A stretch of 64,000 nt of DNA from Amoebophrya sp. A120 (Eukaryota; Sar; Dinophyceae; Syndiniales; Amoebophryaceae). Shown here in pieces: positions 34,412 to 45,804 of this stretch (positions within the stretch are counted from its first letter, which is position 1; each line of letters opens with the position of its first letter). The stretch is from the NCBI GenBank assembly GCA_905178155.1, contig CAJINV010000012.1:1864492-1928491 (forward strand). Reading direction: 5' to 3'. A program made the translations under genes and the position numbers. The notes under the pieces were generated by a model, which searched no databases, was not told the DNA's origin, and was given only the letters and a program-made list of their open reading frames with translations.

Positions 34412-35789
34412 GCAAGTCTGTTGTTACAGGCTAATATATAGTATCTCATTTAAAAGCCCCCATTTACTGGCTTTTTCTTTCTTTCTCTCGTGCCTGGGGA
34501 TTTCTTCATCTTCATTTACTGGTCTTATAATAATGTTTTTTTTGTAATTGTATGAGATCTAGTATAAACCATAATCAAAGAGAAGAAGTGCAGATCCTGC
34601 TGTTAAAGGAGGAATAAGATCGGATTCTGCTCTGCCCCTCTTCCACCGCGGTTCATTGAGATCAACATGCGTCTTCAGGACTTGTACAACAACACTGCAG
34701 GGCCATCTGCAATGATGTTTTGGCAAGCCGAGGCTCCTCATCCTCGTTGGTACGTAGTCGCCCCATCCCGTCACGCTTGGGAAGACACAGCCAGGGAGCG
34801 CACGATCTTGCTACGCAAAGAAAGCGGGCTTTCAAGAGGCTGGCGCTGTCTTCGACCTCGTTCGCCTCTGCTATGTCTTGGCGGCTGTGTCACTGTACCT
34901 GCTTCCTTGTGCCCTGACGTCCAAGCTGACTAGCCCAAAACAGAGTTCTTCGTAAGACAAAAAGATGTTTTTTGAAAATATAAGCAACAGTTGACGTTTT
35001 TGAAAAGGTCGTTTTTCAAAAGGATCGCTTTGGTTTTTCAAAAGGATCGTTTTTCAAAAAGTCTTATAATAATGATTGATTTCAGTCAAATGGAAATACT
35101 TTTTGGCCTTGAGCCATAAAGAAAATAAGGAGAGCTGCAAATTACCTTAAACCAAAAAAATGTCTGAGGGTCTTTTACAACGTACGTATACCGTAAGGAA
35201 GCTCCAGCAAAGCGCCAAAGTCCACAAGCTCTTTCTTTTGTACGTACTGGCGTTTAGATGCACAGATGCTTGCTAGCTTGCAATGCTTCGCACGGACCGA
35301 TGCCAAACTAAACACGCGGAAACTTCGAAGATACGCAAAATTTGCGTCAGCTTGTAAAAATGCATGTAGCAAGTATGTTCAAATTATTCGACGTCGACTA
35401 AAGCTTGTCTTTCTATTGTACGCACGTAATCGTAAACTTAAACACTCAGTTGCACAACCTCAAACAGCTTCCGAGTAAGCCCCGAACGTGTGACGGAGCA
35501 AACTTCAGGCGAGCGTGGCGCCCATCACCTCCTTTGATCCGCCCACCATGTCAACCTGCACGAGGTTTATCTTTACAAGATGGGGGCCGGCCGTTTGGCT
35601 TTATTTGAGGAAGCCTCGTCCCCGTCATTTCCCTAGTATCCCTGAGAAAAGCACACCAATCGCACACAAAAAAACAAATTTGCGCTTTGTAAATTGGCAC
35701 CGCCAATAAAAACTCAATTATGATGCGGAGACCACAAAAGTACTAGATGCCAGTTTCTGATGAGTGCCAAAGTCTGCAGATAAACAATC
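34412..35789. other. No firm gene
   Basis: Open frames on both strands are short and lack third-base bias. AGGATCGTTTTTCAAAA-type repeats occur at 35000-35065. No introners. Confidence 0.45.
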
Positions 35790-36330
35790 AATGCATCGTA
35801 GGAGTGATCAGTAGAGAGCTACCAGCAATAAACCATTGTCTTGCATCTAAGCCTGAAACTACTAAAATCCGCAAGAACGCAATTTCTTTTTTCTGGTGCA
35901 GGTGTACAAGTTTTCTGTAGCATATTTTCGGATGAGTTGTTCCCTCGGATTTCTCCCAGTTCTCCAACACCTGCTTCAGCTCTTATCCTGAGTAAAAATG
36001 TACCCACGCCAGAGTTGTAATGCAGATTTGCAAAGACAGGAAGACTTGTGACGCGCATCCCCATGAGAGCCATTTCCAATCGTGTTTGGGAATTTGTGAT
36101 GCTGTGAACAGGATGAGCAGATGAATCTGTGATGCGGCTGCACTTGCTAACCTGCACTACGCTGCATAGTGCAACTTGTCATGCGTGACTCACAAAACTC
36201 CTAGGTTTGTGTTGCAAAATCTTCATCCTGACTCTGGTGGTGTGGGTACGTTTTTACTCAGGATAACTCTTGGTCAAAACTTTGCTGAAGTTCGTTCAAT
36301 TCATATCAACCAGAACAAAATTGTTAAACA
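35790..36330 (-). pseudogene. Truncated tandem paralog fragment (copy 3)
   Basis: YELNELQQSFDQELKQVLEN resembles the ELNELQPKADEELAKKLEKF segment of copy 2 near 37697-37776, and flanking noncoding sequence also matches. The reading runs into a lysine/histidine-rich tail without the WEEIKKV module, so it looks truncated. Confidence 0.45.
35984..36265. mobile_element. Introner F6
   Basis: TATCCTGAGTAAAAATGTAC...TACTCAGGATA with TSD gctct/actct (4/5). Join SFDQELKQVLEN. Confidence 0.9.
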
Positions 36331-36516
36331 CGTCAACGGCGGCTTTATTTACAGATTGATTACAGTCAGGCGGGGGCTCAAGCATGACCAATTCCAGCTT
36401 CTAATGAAGACCATCCATGCGGCGCGTCGCTTCTCTGCAGTGCAAAAATAAATTTAGGCCGTGCGCTCTGTTCGTCCGACAGCGCCGCTATTGCGCTACG
36501 AAAAATTATCATGCCG

Positions 36517-37776
36517 TTACCGTATAACATTTTTTGTCTGTGATAATTCGGCATCGACGGTCTCAAGACCCCGACGAAGACGCTTGAGCGTCTCCTCGAC
36601 CTCATCCTCAAGAGCAATCTCCGTCCTCGCGACTACTGGAGCCGCGAATGACACGAATGCTATTCCGAGTTTGATGTCATCAGGGCTTCGGAGTAGCCCT
36701 AGTTTACTAGCATGGAGAGTAGACTTTAAAGCGGCGCCGAAATCCGTCGAGGCGCGTTTCCCTTCTTCCGTTTCCCAATACTTCGCCGACGCTCTGTATG
36801 CATTGCGAACACGTGGTCCTTCACATCTTTTGCAAAAGATTAACTTATTTTCAATGAAAGCAAGCACTTTGATGTTCTACTTTCTTATGAAAAGTGGCGA
36901 CTTGTTTCACGAATTTGGCCGCCACCTGTAGTTATTCAGAGACCCCAAAATAAAAGACAGAAGTGAACAGTATGGCACTCTCAACTGTTATACTCTCAAC
37001 TGTTACATGGATTTGCGATGCAAGAACGTCAAAACTCAAAGCAGGGAGGTTGTACCTGTAGCATTACAAATTCCGCACAGATTTAGGCGCTATTTAGCCT
37101 TTCCAAAATTTGTCATGCGAAGTAGCTTGCTCACCTTGTGGATGTAGATGCTCGTTTATTTGCATGACCAATTCATGTAACAGCTGAGGATGTAACAGCT
37201 GAGAACGCCATAAACAAGCAGGTGGCGTGCTTCCTGTTCATTTTTCTGCCGTGGACGTGATGATCGCGTGTTTCGTGTGGATAGTAACTCGTCGAGCAGC
37301 CGCAAAACCTGTTTGCGTAATTCCACTACTTTCTTGATTTCCTCCCAGGATGGGCATTGAGAAATTAGGTGCTCCTTATCACGTATGGGAGTGTCAGGAT
37401 CGAAATCGTCAAAATCGAAAAACTTCTTGTAATGCATGAAATGTAGCCCGCGCAAGGTCTCCTGTGTTGGGGCGCAGGCAAATGAGACCGATTCGAAGCC
37501 CGTTTCGGGGAAGACGATGTGCTGCCAGAGTAGGATGACAGGAGCAGTCTTCTTTGCCCAAACAGCGCGACAGAGTGGCTTTTGGTGCTCCCGAAATTTG
37601 TCATGCGCCACTTGGAAACTGAGGCTCCAACTGGTATCGATTTTATGCATCACAAATCATTTCGATTTTGTTGATTTCGATCCTGACAGTTCCATATCAT
37701 GTAAAGGGTGGATAAACTTCTCCAACTTCTTCGCCAACTCTTCGTCTGCCTTTGGCTGAAGTTCGTTCAATTCATG
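36517..37776 (-). CDS. Tandem paralog copy 2, possibly degenerate
   Basis: Unidentified family shared with 38263-40705. Exons: 37776-37697 (ELNELQPKADEELAKKLEKF), 37383-37213 (DKEHLISQCPSWEEIKKV ... QKNEQEARHLLV), then a second part 36867-36517 (RVRNAYRASAKYWETEEGKR ... LRRGLETVDAELSQTKN). The stretch between 36970 and 36900 has an in-frame TAA where copy 1 reads VSEDEQRASKLLEQEL. No start codon was found, so copy 2 may be a partial duplicate. Confidence 0.45.
36971..37212. mobile_element. Introner F3
   Basis: TATGGCACTCTCAACTG...CAGCTGAGAACGCCATA with TSD aacag/aacaa (4/5). Confidence 0.88.
37384..37696. mobile_element. Introner F8
   Basis: Arms GTCAGGATCGAAATCGTCAA and its complement near 37668-37688. 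TSD tcacg/tcatg (4/5). Join HPLHDKEHLISQ. Confidence 0.9.
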
Positions 37777-38058
37777 TATCAAATGCAAATACGTCCGGGT
37801 CGGGAACATTCTAAACTTGTGATGCTGTGGTCTTTGGAGTCTAAAAAAAAACTGCATTGCATGACCAGCAAGAGGACTCCAGTTTGTGCTACGCGGAGAG
37901 GGCCGCGCCTCTCACGCAGTAGGGGCATCGCAAAGCCCTCAAAATAAAATCTGTGACGCTGCGGCATGCATGATCACAGACATCATGGGTCATGGAAAAT
38001 GTGCATGCCAAATCTACTAGAAATCTTCCAGACCCAGACACTTCTTTTGCATTTGATA
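37777..38058. mobile_element. Introner F2
   Basis: TATCAAATGC...TTTGATA with TSD tcatg/tcata (4/5). The homologous site in copy 3 (near 36300) lacks it. Confidence 0.88.
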
Positions 38059-38262
38059 TCATATCAACCAGAGCAAAAGTGTCGAACACGTGTTGAGCGG
38101 CTGTATTTACAGATTGCAGTTCACCTCACGCATGACCAATTGAGTCCAGCTAGTGAAGATCATCGTCATGCGCGCTTCTATAAAAAAATAAATTTGAGTC
38201 CTGCGCTCTGTTTCGCCGGCGCCGCTAAATTGCGCTGCGAAAAGTCATTACATATAATGGCG

Positions 38263-40705
38263 CTACAACCGTGTAACATTTTTTATCCTCTGTGATAGTC
38301 TAGCATTGAGGGGTTGAAGTTTCCGACGAAGATTCGCGAGCTTCCATTCGGCGCGCTATCAAAACGAAAAACCCCCCCTCCCCATATCGAAACGAAGTTT
38401 CTGATGCTGGATTTCCGAACACAAATCAGATTTGTCCTGCAGTAGAGGAGTTGCAGGCATATGCCAAGCCTTAGTCGAGAGGTTTTGACGGAGGCGCCTA
38501 GCATGGCGAACGTGTATGCTCTAAGCCCGACAGCATCACAAACCGCCTGCAAAATGCGGAGCGCTTTCTGGACTTGCCTTCTTGCAAGACTTTGAGGTTA
38601 CAAATGCGCATCACAAATTTTCAGACGGATACGTTTTCGATATGGGGAGGGGGGATTTTTCCTTACGATACGTGCTCAGCCGACATCGAATCCATCATGG
38701 CGAGTACCGAGGCAAGCGCTCGGATTCGCCAGACACCATCGCTTAATTTCAACTTTTTTCTATCTTTCAGAAACGCCTTCATCTGGAGTGCTCCTTCCTT
38801 TCGTTTTTTCCCGTCCTCCGAGCTCCAATACTTCAGCTTCGCTCTGTATGCATTGCGAACACGCCCTATGATCCACATTTTTTGCAAAAGATATAATTTA
38901 TTACACGTAAAAAATAAAAAGCAACAAGAAGCTTGACTCTATTAACAGTGGCGAGTTCTTGTTCCAGGAGTTTGGAGGCCCTCTGTTCATCTTCAGAGAC
39001 CTCACATCAAAAACAGAAGTGAAGCAGGTGGCGCGCCTCCTGTTCATTTTTCTGACGTGGATCAGTGATCGCATTTTTCGTGCGGATAAATCGTCGAGCT
39101 CCCGCAAAATCGGTTTGCGCTTCTCCTCTACTTTCTTGATTTCTTTCCAGAGAGGGGAAAGCTGCATTAGGTGTTCCCGGTTGTATATGCAAGAAAAAAA
39201 CTGTGTAGGTGTAACTTTGTACGCAAGAGCAGCATCACAGATTCGTTTTGCATTACAGGGAAAACCTGTCATGCGCAGCTAGGTACGTGGAAACACGTAT
39301 GATAGTAGCCTATGACGCACTTCCAGCATGACAAGTGTTACTGTTTTGCATTTTCTGCATCACAGATTTACACTTACACAGTTTTTTTCTTGCATATTGT
39401 ATGGGCCTTGAGGATATAATTCCTGTAGCTTCGCCGCACTCTTCGGGAAAAGCTCCTGGCTCTTCGATCAAAAGGAAAGATCCCCCCTCCCCATATCAAA
39501 ACGAAGTTTCTGATGCTGGATTTGCGTACACAAATCAGATTTGTCTTGCTGGAGAGGACGGCAGGACTATACCAAGCCCGAACTGGGAAGCTTTGAGCTA
39601 GGCGCTGAGCATGGCAAACGTGTTTGTAGTCTGTAGGGTCAGCAGCATCACAAACCGCCAACAGAGTGCGGCAGAGCCTGTGCGGTTGCGTTCTTGCAAG
39701 ACAGAGACGATTTGAGGTCACAAATCAGCATGACAAATTTTCTGGGACGTGCCTTTTCGATATGGGGAGGGGGAATTTTCATTGCAATATCTTCTGGATT
39801 TCGGGGAGGATGTCTATGGCCTTCTCAAACTTTACACTCTCTACTGTTGCAAATACGAGTTTGCTATGCTGGAATATCAAAACTGAAAGGGAGCATCGCT
39901 ATCGCAGGTTTTTACGCTTCTTGCATTACAGATTCAGCACCACGGATTCTAATCCTATTTTATGAATTGCAAATGTATCGCACTCGTATAAATGCATTTA
40001 CAATTTATTTCCTAAGCGTGAGAAATAAAATTTGTAGTGCGGATTTACCTTAAGAGAAAGATTGATAAAGTGCATGACTGCAATAACTTCCTACGAGTGC
40101 GCTACTTTTGCACAGGATGTATTTAGCGTGTCGTGAAAACTTCTTTTCACGAGATGAAGCTTGATGGTTTATCGAAGCGTGATAGTGATTTATCGCAAGA
40201 AAAAAGTGCTACAATTACACATTGTGTTCTTGCAGGCATAGTAAGACAAACAAGCTCTGTCATGCCGGATAATATGCATAAAAGCCTTGCTTCCCACGTG
40301 TTATCCCGTCGGATTTCTGCAATGCAAGTTTAGTCTCTCATGCAGATAAATTTGTGATGCTAAATTGTAATTGACAACAAGAAATGTGTATACTGTAACA
40401 CTTTTGTCGTGTCACAGTGATTCTGTGTGGCAAAAAATCACGCACTTTATTATGGTTGAGAGTGTACCGATTGAGAGTTTTTTCATAATGTCCCCGGACG
40501 CGGCCGTTAACTTCTCCAGCAGGTCATTCGTCTCACTTAACGGCACTTTCTTCGTTGCAGGGACGGTTTTTTCTTTAGTGAAGAACGACCAGTTCAGGGC
40601 CTGCACTGCGCACAGTGACGCGTTCTGGTCCACTTGGGACGACCAGACAAGGGCAGAGAACAAAACACGCTTCACGAGGTGGGAGCCACAGCAGAACTTC
40701 GCCAT
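38263..40705 (-). CDS. Unidentified coiled-coil protein, paralog copy 1
   Basis: Function not recognised. Frame starts at ATG 40705 (MAKFCCGSHLVKRVLFSALV). Exons 40705-40488, 39814-39790, 39464-39397, 39185 to about 38945, then 38882-38671 and 38356-38263. Readable segments: LTAASGDILPEIQKSQELFP, NREHLMQLSPLWKEIKKVEE, QKNEQEARHLLHF, VSEDEQRASKLLEQELATVN, RVRNAYRAKLKYWSSEDGKK and EWKLANLRRKLQPLNARLSQ. Predicted charged helices or coiled coil. Compared with copy 2 there is a 1-nt length difference near 39060, so one of the copies is frameshifted there. Confidence 0.55.
38357..38670. mobile_element. Introner F5
   Basis: TATCAAAACG...TTACGATA with TSD cgcgc/cgtgc (4/5). Join MSAEHAEWKLANL. Confidence 0.9.
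39186..39396. mobile_element. Introner F4
   Basis: Perfect TSD ttgta at 39181-39185 and 39397-39401. Join QGPYNREHLMQ. Confidence 0.93.
39465..39789. mobile_element. Introner F5
   Basis: Perfect TSD tcttc at 39460-39464 and 39790-39794, although the left end reads GATCAAAAGG instead of TATC. Join PEIQKSQELFP. Confidence 0.9.
39961..40119. mobile_element. Nested introner F1
   Basis: TATGAATTGC...GCACAGGATG with TSD tattt at 39956-39960 and 40120-40124, inside the F3 element. Confidence 0.85.
40191..40416. mobile_element. Nested introner F7
   Basis: TATCGCAAGAAAAAAGTG...CACTTTTGTCGTGTCACA with TSD tgatt (gtgatt) on both sides, inside the F3 element. Confidence 0.82.
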
Positions 40706-40905
40706 CTTTGTTTTTCCCAAGTGGAAAGCGTTCACAAAAAGCTAAAGCTGCAATCGAAATGATGGAAAGTGTCTTTTTATTGTGTCACTCCGGGTCGGAC
40801 AGTAGGCCGTTGCTGATAAATTGCACAAGTGCGGTACTAGGGTAATGTCTTATAGAGGGCGAGAGCGGAATCGGGATGTGCGCCACAACTACGCTTCGTA
40901 CAGAA

Positions 40906-41020
40906 GTTGTAGATGGTGGTCTCAGAAGTAGATGGCGGTCTTAAAAATCTACAAAACTAGTTCTAAAAGTAGATGGTGGCTCTACGTAGGTAGTTGTAGA
41001 AGTAGATGGTGGTGGAGGTC
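40906..41020. repeat. Short tandem/interspersed repeat GTAGATGGTGG
   Basis: The unit agtagatggtggt or variants recur about five times (near 40908, 40928, 40968, 41000) with irregular spacers. Confidence 0.6.
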
Positions 41021-42411
41021 TCAAAAAAGACTTGGCTACAAGTGTGAGCGATTGACTATCACTAGGACAATCAGCGGCCTGTTTATGTTCGTGATGATTG
41101 TAGTCCCAAGCTCTGAGCGGCGGCGCCGTTGTGTGTGAATTCACCCTATTGGGGTAGCTCAGGACTTGACTACTGCGAGGGTAATCACTAGGATAATCAG
41201 GGGCCTGATCATTTTCGTGGCTCGCGTTTTAGTGCTGTCATTCTTGGCGTAGAACGTCATCACCTTATTAGGTCCTTGATCGCTCGGCACGTCATTTCTT
41301 GTCATCGTTGTGAGTTGCTAACTTTATACCGAGTAGTGTGCTCCTTCTTTGACCGATAGGTCCACAATGATGAGAAACGCCAGCATCGCATCGCTACTAG
41401 TTGTGTCTACCTATTCGCCCTCGTCATCTTCGTAAATCGCTGCAAATGCTTGACTCTCTCCCTCTAGCCAGAGAATAGGATCAAATTTTGATTGTGTAAT
41501 TTTGGATAGATCGTGACGGAGATTGTTCCTTCCTCAAAGAACTCGCATTTTGCGTGGAATTTTAGGTCGATGATCTTCCTGAGAGTGATCCAAATGTTGG
41601 GTTATCCAAATGTTGGGTTTGCAAAAGCAAATAAATGCACATTATTTTTCAACAGATGACCACCGATGCCGTTTTTCTTTTTGAGGACTCTTCACTGTGC
41701 GCCGGCCACCGATCGATCTTAGGAGCTACAAGACGACCCAATCGAACAAAGCCAAATCGTATTTCTTGCCACGAGCAGCTGGACAAAATCTCGTTGGCGG
41801 ACAAGTTTCGCGGCAACGTACCACGACTCGAATGCCACCGCAGATTTTTTTTTGTTCGCACTAGTCACCTTGGGTTCTTTTGCATGTAGTTTCCGTGGTC
41901 TGACAGACTCGGACCACGCCACTATGAATTTATCATGTGCAGCTGCACGAGTACGGACGATGACACTACTAGCTAGCTGGCGGCTCGAACAAGAAAAAAG
42001 TACTGTCGTCGCGCACCAAGAAGCAGTATCGAATGATCTAGAATCACACTACATGCACATGCAGGCGGACTCGGAGTCCGAGACCTGAGTATTAAGTTAT
42101 ATGCGTGCTGTGCTTCTGTATTTTTTTGTTCTTTTTGATTCAGCTTGTTCATATCTTACACGTATAAACAAAACTCGGAGCGGAAAATTATGTGCTTTTC
42201 TGTTTCACTATTACAAGAACCGAGAGCAGTCCTTGCAATCATCCAACCGGGAGGAATTTCTTCTACAGTGCGATAATTACCTTTCATTCTACAACCGGGA
42301 ATCTGTTCTTTGTTGCGTTATTTCAAAGAGAAAGTCCTGCGCGGTGTGAAATTTGACCACGTCTCCTGGGTTTTCTATGTTGTTCATCTCCCACCTTTAT
42401 TCCCCAGGAGC
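41021..42411. other. No firm gene
   Basis: Two related segments (about 41055-41110 and 41175-41235, each with atcactaggaNaatcagNgg) suggest a local duplication. A stretch at 41640-41890 resembles 49180-49390 loosely. No introners; coding not supported. Confidence 0.4.
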
Positions 42412-42885
42412 TTATGAAGTGACACACCACGACTGGAAGCAGCGCCGCGCAGCTCCGCCGGCGGCTTCTTCTTGTTCTTCCCCATCCTGCAGCAGTGGGT
42501 GAATGTTGCCTAGCTGTTCCTCTGGCGCGCGCAATGGATCAAACCAAAGAGGCGCTCCTTGTCCTTGTTGTCCTTGATCACATCGGGCGTCGTGACCTGA
42601 CCTCGAAAGTTGTTGTCGTAGGCGGTCGTTGTGGATCTGATTCTGGCGCTGGCGCTTCTCTTCCTCCCTCTGCATCTGCTCCCGCATGATCTGCGGAGTT
42701 ACCACTGCGCCACCACTCAAATCATGTAGGCGCTCGTGTGCTGTTTCCTTGTCGTGTTCCCGCAAGCCGAACTTCAGGGCGCATACTTCTGCGGAGAGTT
42801 GCGGCCACACGAGGGCAAAGAGGAACATCAAAGTCGTCATGCTCACGGAGCGGCCGGATCCGGAACAGAAGACATCACGAGCCAT
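42412..42885 (-). CDS. Small secreted or membrane protein, unidentified
   Basis: ATG at 42885 gives 157 residues, stop at 42412. The first 40 residues contain a hydrophobic signal or anchor (MTTLMFLFALVWPQLSAEV, possibly the true start). A Gln/Arg-rich segment follows (REEEKRQRQNQIHNDR). The C-terminal half is ambiguous: another frame also reads plausibly (NNFRGQVTTPDVIKDNKDKE, later MGKNKKKPPAELRG), so a frameshift or unseen intron is possible. Family not recognised. Confidence 0.5.
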   Translation of the reverse strand: MARDVFCSGSGRSVSMTTLMFLFALVWPQLSAEVCALKFGLREHDKETAHERLHDLSGGAVVTPQIMREQMQREEEKRQRQNQIHNDRLRQQLSRSGHDARCDQGQQGQGAPLWFDPLRAPEEQLGNIHPLLQDGEEQEEAAGGAARRCFQSWCVTS

Positions 42886-43226
42886 GATCGTAAAAAAAAA
42901 AGGCACGATAACTTCGGGAGGAGATGAAACGAAATCAGCTTTCGATAATTCTTCGTTCAGTTCTTCAATTTTTGATTTGCATGTAGATAGGATCGCGGAT
43001 GAGTGGTCTACTTGTACTTCGCTATGTGGCAAAAGTGCTCTAGTTTTATTTCAAAGTGCGCACAGTAAAAATTCTGCGGCTGTTTCTTGTGTAGATCAAT
43101 TAGCAGTGAAAAACTCAGCTCCATTCAAAAGGAAAAGACCACGTAAAGACCGATCCAGATTTGTTCAGATCGAGATCGTTCTTTTGTAGACCATCACGCT
43201 CATAGCGTGTAGTACTTTCTGCATCA

Positions 43227-43466
43227 CTACATCACTGATGTCAAAATCAACATCATCTTTCGCACGACGGTCTTGATCTTGTGGTCAAGAAATCCATGAT
43301 CGTCTGCAAAATAGAGCAGCAAGAAGCTCCTGTGACCAGGTAAACTTCTATGATTTTGGATCATGTTTTCGTCTAGATAAAAAACTGCATCTTTTACGTC
43401 ACCGATGGCGAAGACAGAAATTTCAATTTCGCTTTCATTTCTCCCGAGGACCGAGCGACGTCGCAT
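43227..43466 (-). CDS. Small hypothetical protein
   Basis: 79-residue frame from ATG 43466 (MRRRSVLGRNESEIEISVFA ... GDVKDAVFYLDENM). No family recognised. May be one exon of a longer gene. Confidence 0.3.
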   Translation of the reverse strand: MRRRSVLGRNESEIEISVFAIGDVKDAVFYLDENMIQNHRSLPGHRSFLLLYFADDHGFLDHKIKTVVRKMMLILTSVM

Positions 43467-43782
43467 GATAACCGATCACGATCAGGAATGCTCACTTTTG
43501 CTATGGAAGAACTCGGATCCGGAGGTTCCTGGGATAAGGAGCCGCTAGCAGTTCGGGGTAATTAAAGAACGATGGCTCAGGAGCCTCAGGCTCACACAGT
43601 ATCATACGATGTCCTTAAGCTTAAACTAATAGTCATAAAATACTATTTGGGAAACGTAATGCTCCTCGACCACGACCTCTACATCTTCACGTTTGAAAAA
43701 TACTCCATTTAAATGCAGCTGCGGAGGCTGCTTGAGTTTGTCTCGTCTTTATCAGCAGCACCCAGGCGACGTCGACATCGCT

Positions 43783-45054
43783 CTAATAGAACTTCTTGCC
43801 TGAAGCTGAAGCTTCAGCAAAGTAGTAGTCCTCCCCCGCCCGCAGTCCAGCTCTTTCCGGCGCTACGTGCCCAACCTCGTAGTAGTTTTTTTCAACATGC
43901 GGCGCATCTTCGACCACATCACCGGAGGATAAAGATACCGAAGTAGGAGATGTTGACGCCAACATACTTTTTCTTTTCCTCCGAGAACTGCTCGCGGCCC
44001 TTCTCCTCCATTGTTGCGGCCTCACCCTTGCTGATGTTGGACTGCGGCAAGTTTCCACAACGTGCATCAAGGGACACATCGCCGTTCTTGCCACGTCATC
44101 TGCGTCGGGGTTGTCCTGGTGCAGCGCGCCGGGCGGACGGGGTACAGTACTAGAATTGTAATTGAAAGAACTATGATTTCCGAGCGGAATTGCACCCGCC
44201 ACCTCGACTTCATACGCGCACGTCCCGTGCCGCAGCGGAATCCACTCATAGGGGGTTTCGACGACTGCAAGGCCCTCTTCAGAAGTAATAATAACCTTTT
44301 TAGATGAAGTCGATGTCGAAGCCGAAGCTGGTCTTGATGTCCCCACCCGCGCATGATGATCTTCGACTTTCCTTCCGCGAAAATGCGTGACCTCCATCGG
44401 CAGCACCGTTTCCTTCAGGCCAAAAAGCTTCCGTTTTGCTAGTGTCCGGAACCGGAGCATTAGGGGCGTAAACCCCTTCTCGCACAACATTGTGGAGTAG
44501 AGCAGCGGCATTTCCGCTCGCCAGGCGTCTCCGTCGGGAAATCCCAAGCGTTCGTAGAACACCAGACGATTTGCCGCCCGATAGGAAAACTGGCGCTTCC
44601 GTTCGTCGGAATTTTCGACCGTCGGATGATCATCGGGCGGATCCTTGTCATGAACCTCTAAGTTGTCAACATCTCCGTTTTCATCGCGATGTGGACGCGT
44701 AGTAGAAGAGGCGGAAGTCATACCCAGCCCTTCCAGGTCGTAATTACCGGTTTCCCCCGGGCCGAGCCCGCCCGGAAGTAACCCGTGTTGCAGGATCGAT
44801 GGAAGGCTTTTTGCCATGGTCACGTGGACGCCAATCAAATCGGGATCTTCTGGAGCGGAGAATGTTTGTTCGGGTTCCCGGATGATGTCGGACCCGTTAT
44901 TCGCAGCAAATGCCCAAGGACTGGGCCCTTTATTTTGGGCCGTCTCGGGCCCCTTGGGTAGGCCTCTGGCTGCCTCCCCTGGCTTGCCTCCAAAGGATCG
45001 CCACCACAGCGATCGCCCACAGACGAGGGCAAAAAATGTCGCCCCGAACTGCAA
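43783..45054 (-). CDS. Unidentified protein, possibly ART-like fold; 5' end unclear
   Basis: A 423-codon open frame, the longest in the window without an introner; stop at 43783. It opens after an AG (TTGCAG|TTCGGGG) rather than an ATG, so an upstream exon is likely; the first internal ATG is at about 44818. The segment GVHVTMAKSLPSILQHGLLP recalls the start of RNA 2'-phosphotransferase (Tpt1/KptA) or other ADP-ribosyl-fold proteins, but the rest (LVFYERLGFPDGDAWRAEMP) does not confirm this. The 5' part of the frame (GSDIIREPEQTFSAPEDPDL) is also found as stray copies at 45805, 47342 and 48508. Confidence 0.5.
   Translation of the reverse strand: MQFGATFFALVCGRSLWWRSFGGKPGEAARGLPKGPETAQNKGPSPWAFAANNGSDIIREPEQTFSAPEDPDLIGVHVTMAKSLPSILQHGLLPGGLGPGETGNYDLEGLGMTSASSTTRPHRDENGDVDNLEVHDKDPPDDHPTVENSDERKRQFSYRAANRLVFYERLGFPDGDAWRAEMPLLYSTMLCEKGFTPLMLRFRTLAKRKLFGLKETVLPMEVTHFRGRKVEDHHARVGTSRPASASTSTSSKKVIITSEEGLAVVETPYEWIPLRHGTCAYEVEVAGAIPLGNHSSFNYNSSTVPRPPGALHQDNPDADDVARTAMCPLMHVVETCRSPTSARVRPQQWRRRAASSSRRKRKSMLASTSPTSVSLSSGDVVEDAPHVEKNYYEVGHVAPERAGLRAGEDYYFAEASASGKKFY
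44837..44907. repeat. 71-bp direct repeat, copy 1
   Basis: Differs by only a couple of bases from 45805-45875; encodes GSDIIREPEQTFSAPEDPDL on the minus strand. Confidence 0.85.
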
Positions 45055-45804
45055 TTTTTAGTGCGCGAAACGCGTGAAAATGGATGAAAAAACGTGGCAA
45101 AATCTGCCAAAAAGACCACTTTTTGCGGTATGATTCATTTTTTTTAGCACGACCTGTATCCGTGATGAATCATATTTGGCGACCTGCGCCTTAGCATCGT
45201 GATTGGCGTTTTTTTAAAAACTGCATTTTTGCAAATTTTTTGCCATAGCATCGGCCCAAAAAAATGAATCATACGCCCAAATCGCTCATTTTCTTTTAGA
45301 AAATTAGAAAAAAGCGGAAAAATGGCAAGAATCATACTCGCCAAGGCGTATGATTCATTTTTTTTACGCCGATGCTATGGCCGATTTTTGACCCCGATGA
45401 ATCATATCCAAAGCTGGCACCTTTTCGAAATTCGACAACGCGCAGAATTCTTGTCAAATTCTGCTGTCGAAATTCACAAGCACCGCCTCCCAGAGCAGCC
45501 ACCCCATCCACAGGACAGAAGGGCAAGGTCACGACAGGAGCCGCGGGCGTATCCGTGCCAGCCGCCTCGTCTTAGTCCGTTAAACTACTACAAGCCGCCA
45601 CTACATAACTTAGCAAGATCTTCATCCAAAAAAATACTCCAGGCCTTACCTCCACGAGACGCAAACTCTCCGCCGGAAAAAAAAAAATCGCTGATGAAAT
45701 ACTTGACTTTTTCGGCAAGAGTGCCGGCTTTTTTTCAAAAAAGTGATGACTTTTCAGGGTCGAACTCGGGCGAGTATGAGTATGATTCATTTTTTCCGTG
45801 CGAT
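45055..45804. repeat. Repeat-rich spacer with TATGATTCATTTTTT motifs
   Basis: The motif tatgattcatttttt occurs at about 45129, 45349 and 45780; its complement aatgaatcata at about 45264, and gatgaatcata at about 45165 and 45399. tagcatcggcc at about 45247 and cgatgctatggcc at about 45370 form a further inverted pair. No coding. Confidence 0.6.

Larger units (their letters stand above)
39815..40487. mobile_element. Introner F3 carrying two nested introners
   Basis: Outer F3 element with perfect TSD atgtc at 39810-39814 and 40488-40492. Contains an F1 element at 39961-40119 and an F7 element at 40191-40416. Join AASGDILPEIQK is in frame once the whole 673 bp is removed. Confidence 0.92.
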
